From assembly GCA_003254925.1 (NCBI GenBank), contig QANZ01043248.1:1-64000 (forward strand): a stretch of 64,000 nt of DNA, in the 5' to 3' direction. The stretch is from Chamaecrista fasciculata (lineage: Eukaryota > Streptophyta > Magnoliopsida > Fabales > Fabaceae). Positions 62,780 to 64,000 of the stretch are shown piece by piece. A program made the position numbers and the translations under genes. Below the pieces are notes generated by a model that did not search any database, had not been told where the DNA came from, and worked only from the letters and a program-made list of their open reading frames with translations. Position 1 is the stretch's first letter, and every line of letters starts with the position of its first letter.

Positions 62780-63401
62780 GTGTACACTCCTTGCAGGGTA
62801 GAAGTTCAAAAATGGGAAGAATTCTTTTTTTCTGGTATTGTAATGGAAAGCCTTAATACTGTATTTGGGAAGAATTCTTTTTTTTCTGGTATTGTAATAC
62901 AGATGGTTAAGGACTTCAAATCAGATGTTTTGGGGCAAACTTCTGGCATATTGATGTTTTTGAGTTTGTTGGTATCCAATGAAGATTATGATTTTACAAA
63001 AGAATTTGTCAGTAGCAGCAGCAGCATTCCTTTGCATCTGATATACTCATAAAAATATGATATATAGCAGCAGCTTTCCTTTGTTGCTGCTGCTGCGTAA
63101 TTTGTCTGTAGTAGCAATTATTTTGATTCTATAACAGCAGCTTTAATCTTGCTGTTATACAGTTTGTTTATGCCAGCAGTGTACTTAACCCTTTACCAGC
63201 AGTTTTTGTATTTGCTATTATAGAAAAGTTTTTACCAGCAATTGTGTTTTTGCTGCTACAACTCAAAAGTGACAAGGTTATAACAGCAACCTATTAGTCA
63301 ATAGCAGCAGTTATGAGAACTGCTGGTATAGTTTTAGCAGCAGTTTTTGTAAGTTTTGCCAGCAGTTCTGACTGCTGCTAAAACCCTTTTTTCCAGTAGT
63401 G
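62780..63401 (-). mobile_element. CACTA (En/Spm) terminus with GCAGCAG subterminal repeats
   Basis: Read on the minus strand from 63401, the sequence begins CACTACTGGAAAAAAGGG, the standard CACTA-element terminus. About 390 bases follow in which GCAGCAG/CTGCTG words recur on both strands, as expected for transposase-binding subterminal repeats. A 54-base direct repeat built on 'gggaagaattctttttt' lies at 62814-62900. A 90-codon frame at 62780-63052 has no recognisable domain. The other end was not found, so the left limit given is arbitrary. Confidence 0.65.
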
Positions 63402-64000
63402 ACTGTTCCCATCGTTAAAAGGTCCATTTTTCTCCCAAAGCATTTATTTAACCGAATATTTCTTCATTTCCTAACTGTTTTAGCTGTACAATCCAATAAT
63501 TCCGTGAGACGTGAATAAATTAAATTAGAGTTGGTAAGTAAACTTAAAAGCAAGTTGTCCTTGGTTGTCCAATAACCAAAGGTCAATGGTGCCTTTAGAA
63601 AATTAAAAATTCCATAAAAGATAATGATTAATAATTAACATTTAATAATCCCTCTTTAAATGATGTAAAGTCGAAGCCTTAAGGATGACTAGACTATCAT
63701 CAACCTTGTTCACTGGAAGGAAGGAACTCCATTGAAAAATAAGCTATGGAGTTCCGAAAGGAGTACCTGGATTTGATTTTGGTCCCTTGTGGATTGATCA
63801 TCATGTTATCTTATCATCTTTTTCTCCTTTACAGGTATCTTCATCTTCCTCATACTACAGTCATGGGGTTTGAGAACGATTACAAAAGAATCTGGGTTGA
63901 AAGAGTCATGCAGGCAAGTTAGTATTTGATTGTTTATATTAATTTAAGTCCTTCTTGATTAATTAGTTTCTTCAATTTAATTGGCCCTTCACTTTTATGC
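63402..64000. other. Right edge of the window
   Basis: A small frame beginning ATG at 63864 (MGFENDYKRIWVERVMQ) near the edge is not recognised and may be chance. Nothing else was seen. Confidence 0.35.

Overview
The window is nuclear DNA from a flowering plant, most likely a eudicot. It is AT-rich. Its genes have many introns with GT-AG borders, and every recognisable protein belongs to a land-plant family. The sequence alone does not identify the species. Single undetermined bases lie at 5409 and 44801.

Eleven genes could be rebuilt exon by exon with intact reading frames. In order they are: a G-type lectin S-receptor-like kinase (minus, 554-4274); a one-exon EF-hand protein of the PBP1/KIC type (plus, 8462-8809); a PLAC8-domain protein (plus, 20438-22506); two tandem CYCD6-like D-type cyclins (minus, 23788-25506 and 26896-28682); a PB1-domain protein (minus, 33552-34881); an equilibrative nucleoside transporter (plus, 39531-42002); a stand-alone RNase H-fold protein (plus, 43668-44318); a JMJ24-like WRC/RING/JmjC protein whose JmjC domain has lost both iron-binding histidines (plus, 47680-53220); an ABC1/aarF kinase (minus, 54289-57136); and a MOTHER OF FT AND TFL1-like PEBP protein (minus, 60762-61618). 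They do not form a pathway; this looks like ordinary plant gene order with spacers of 1 to 11 kb.

The spacers hold many small, mostly non-autonomous transposons. There are three short Helitrons (two in tandem). Two Mutator-like elements have exact 9-10 bp target duplications and carry gene fragments: one holds two exons and the intron of a thioredoxin h gene, the other a piece of splicing factor SF1/BBP. There are also two fold-back elements, a 1.4 kb LTR element without coding capacity, a 5'-truncated LINE with a broken RNase H domain, a SINE-like insertion and a CACTA terminus.

The most unusual pattern is a set of about twelve tiny insertions of 13-21 nt. Each is an A-tract preceded by a short tag, usually GGCC, GACC or ACC, and eleven of the twelve lie between direct repeats of 10-18 bp. 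They look like retrotransposition events that copied almost nothing but the poly(A) tail. Two can be checked inside the window, because the other copy of the cyclin duplication retains the uninterrupted site.
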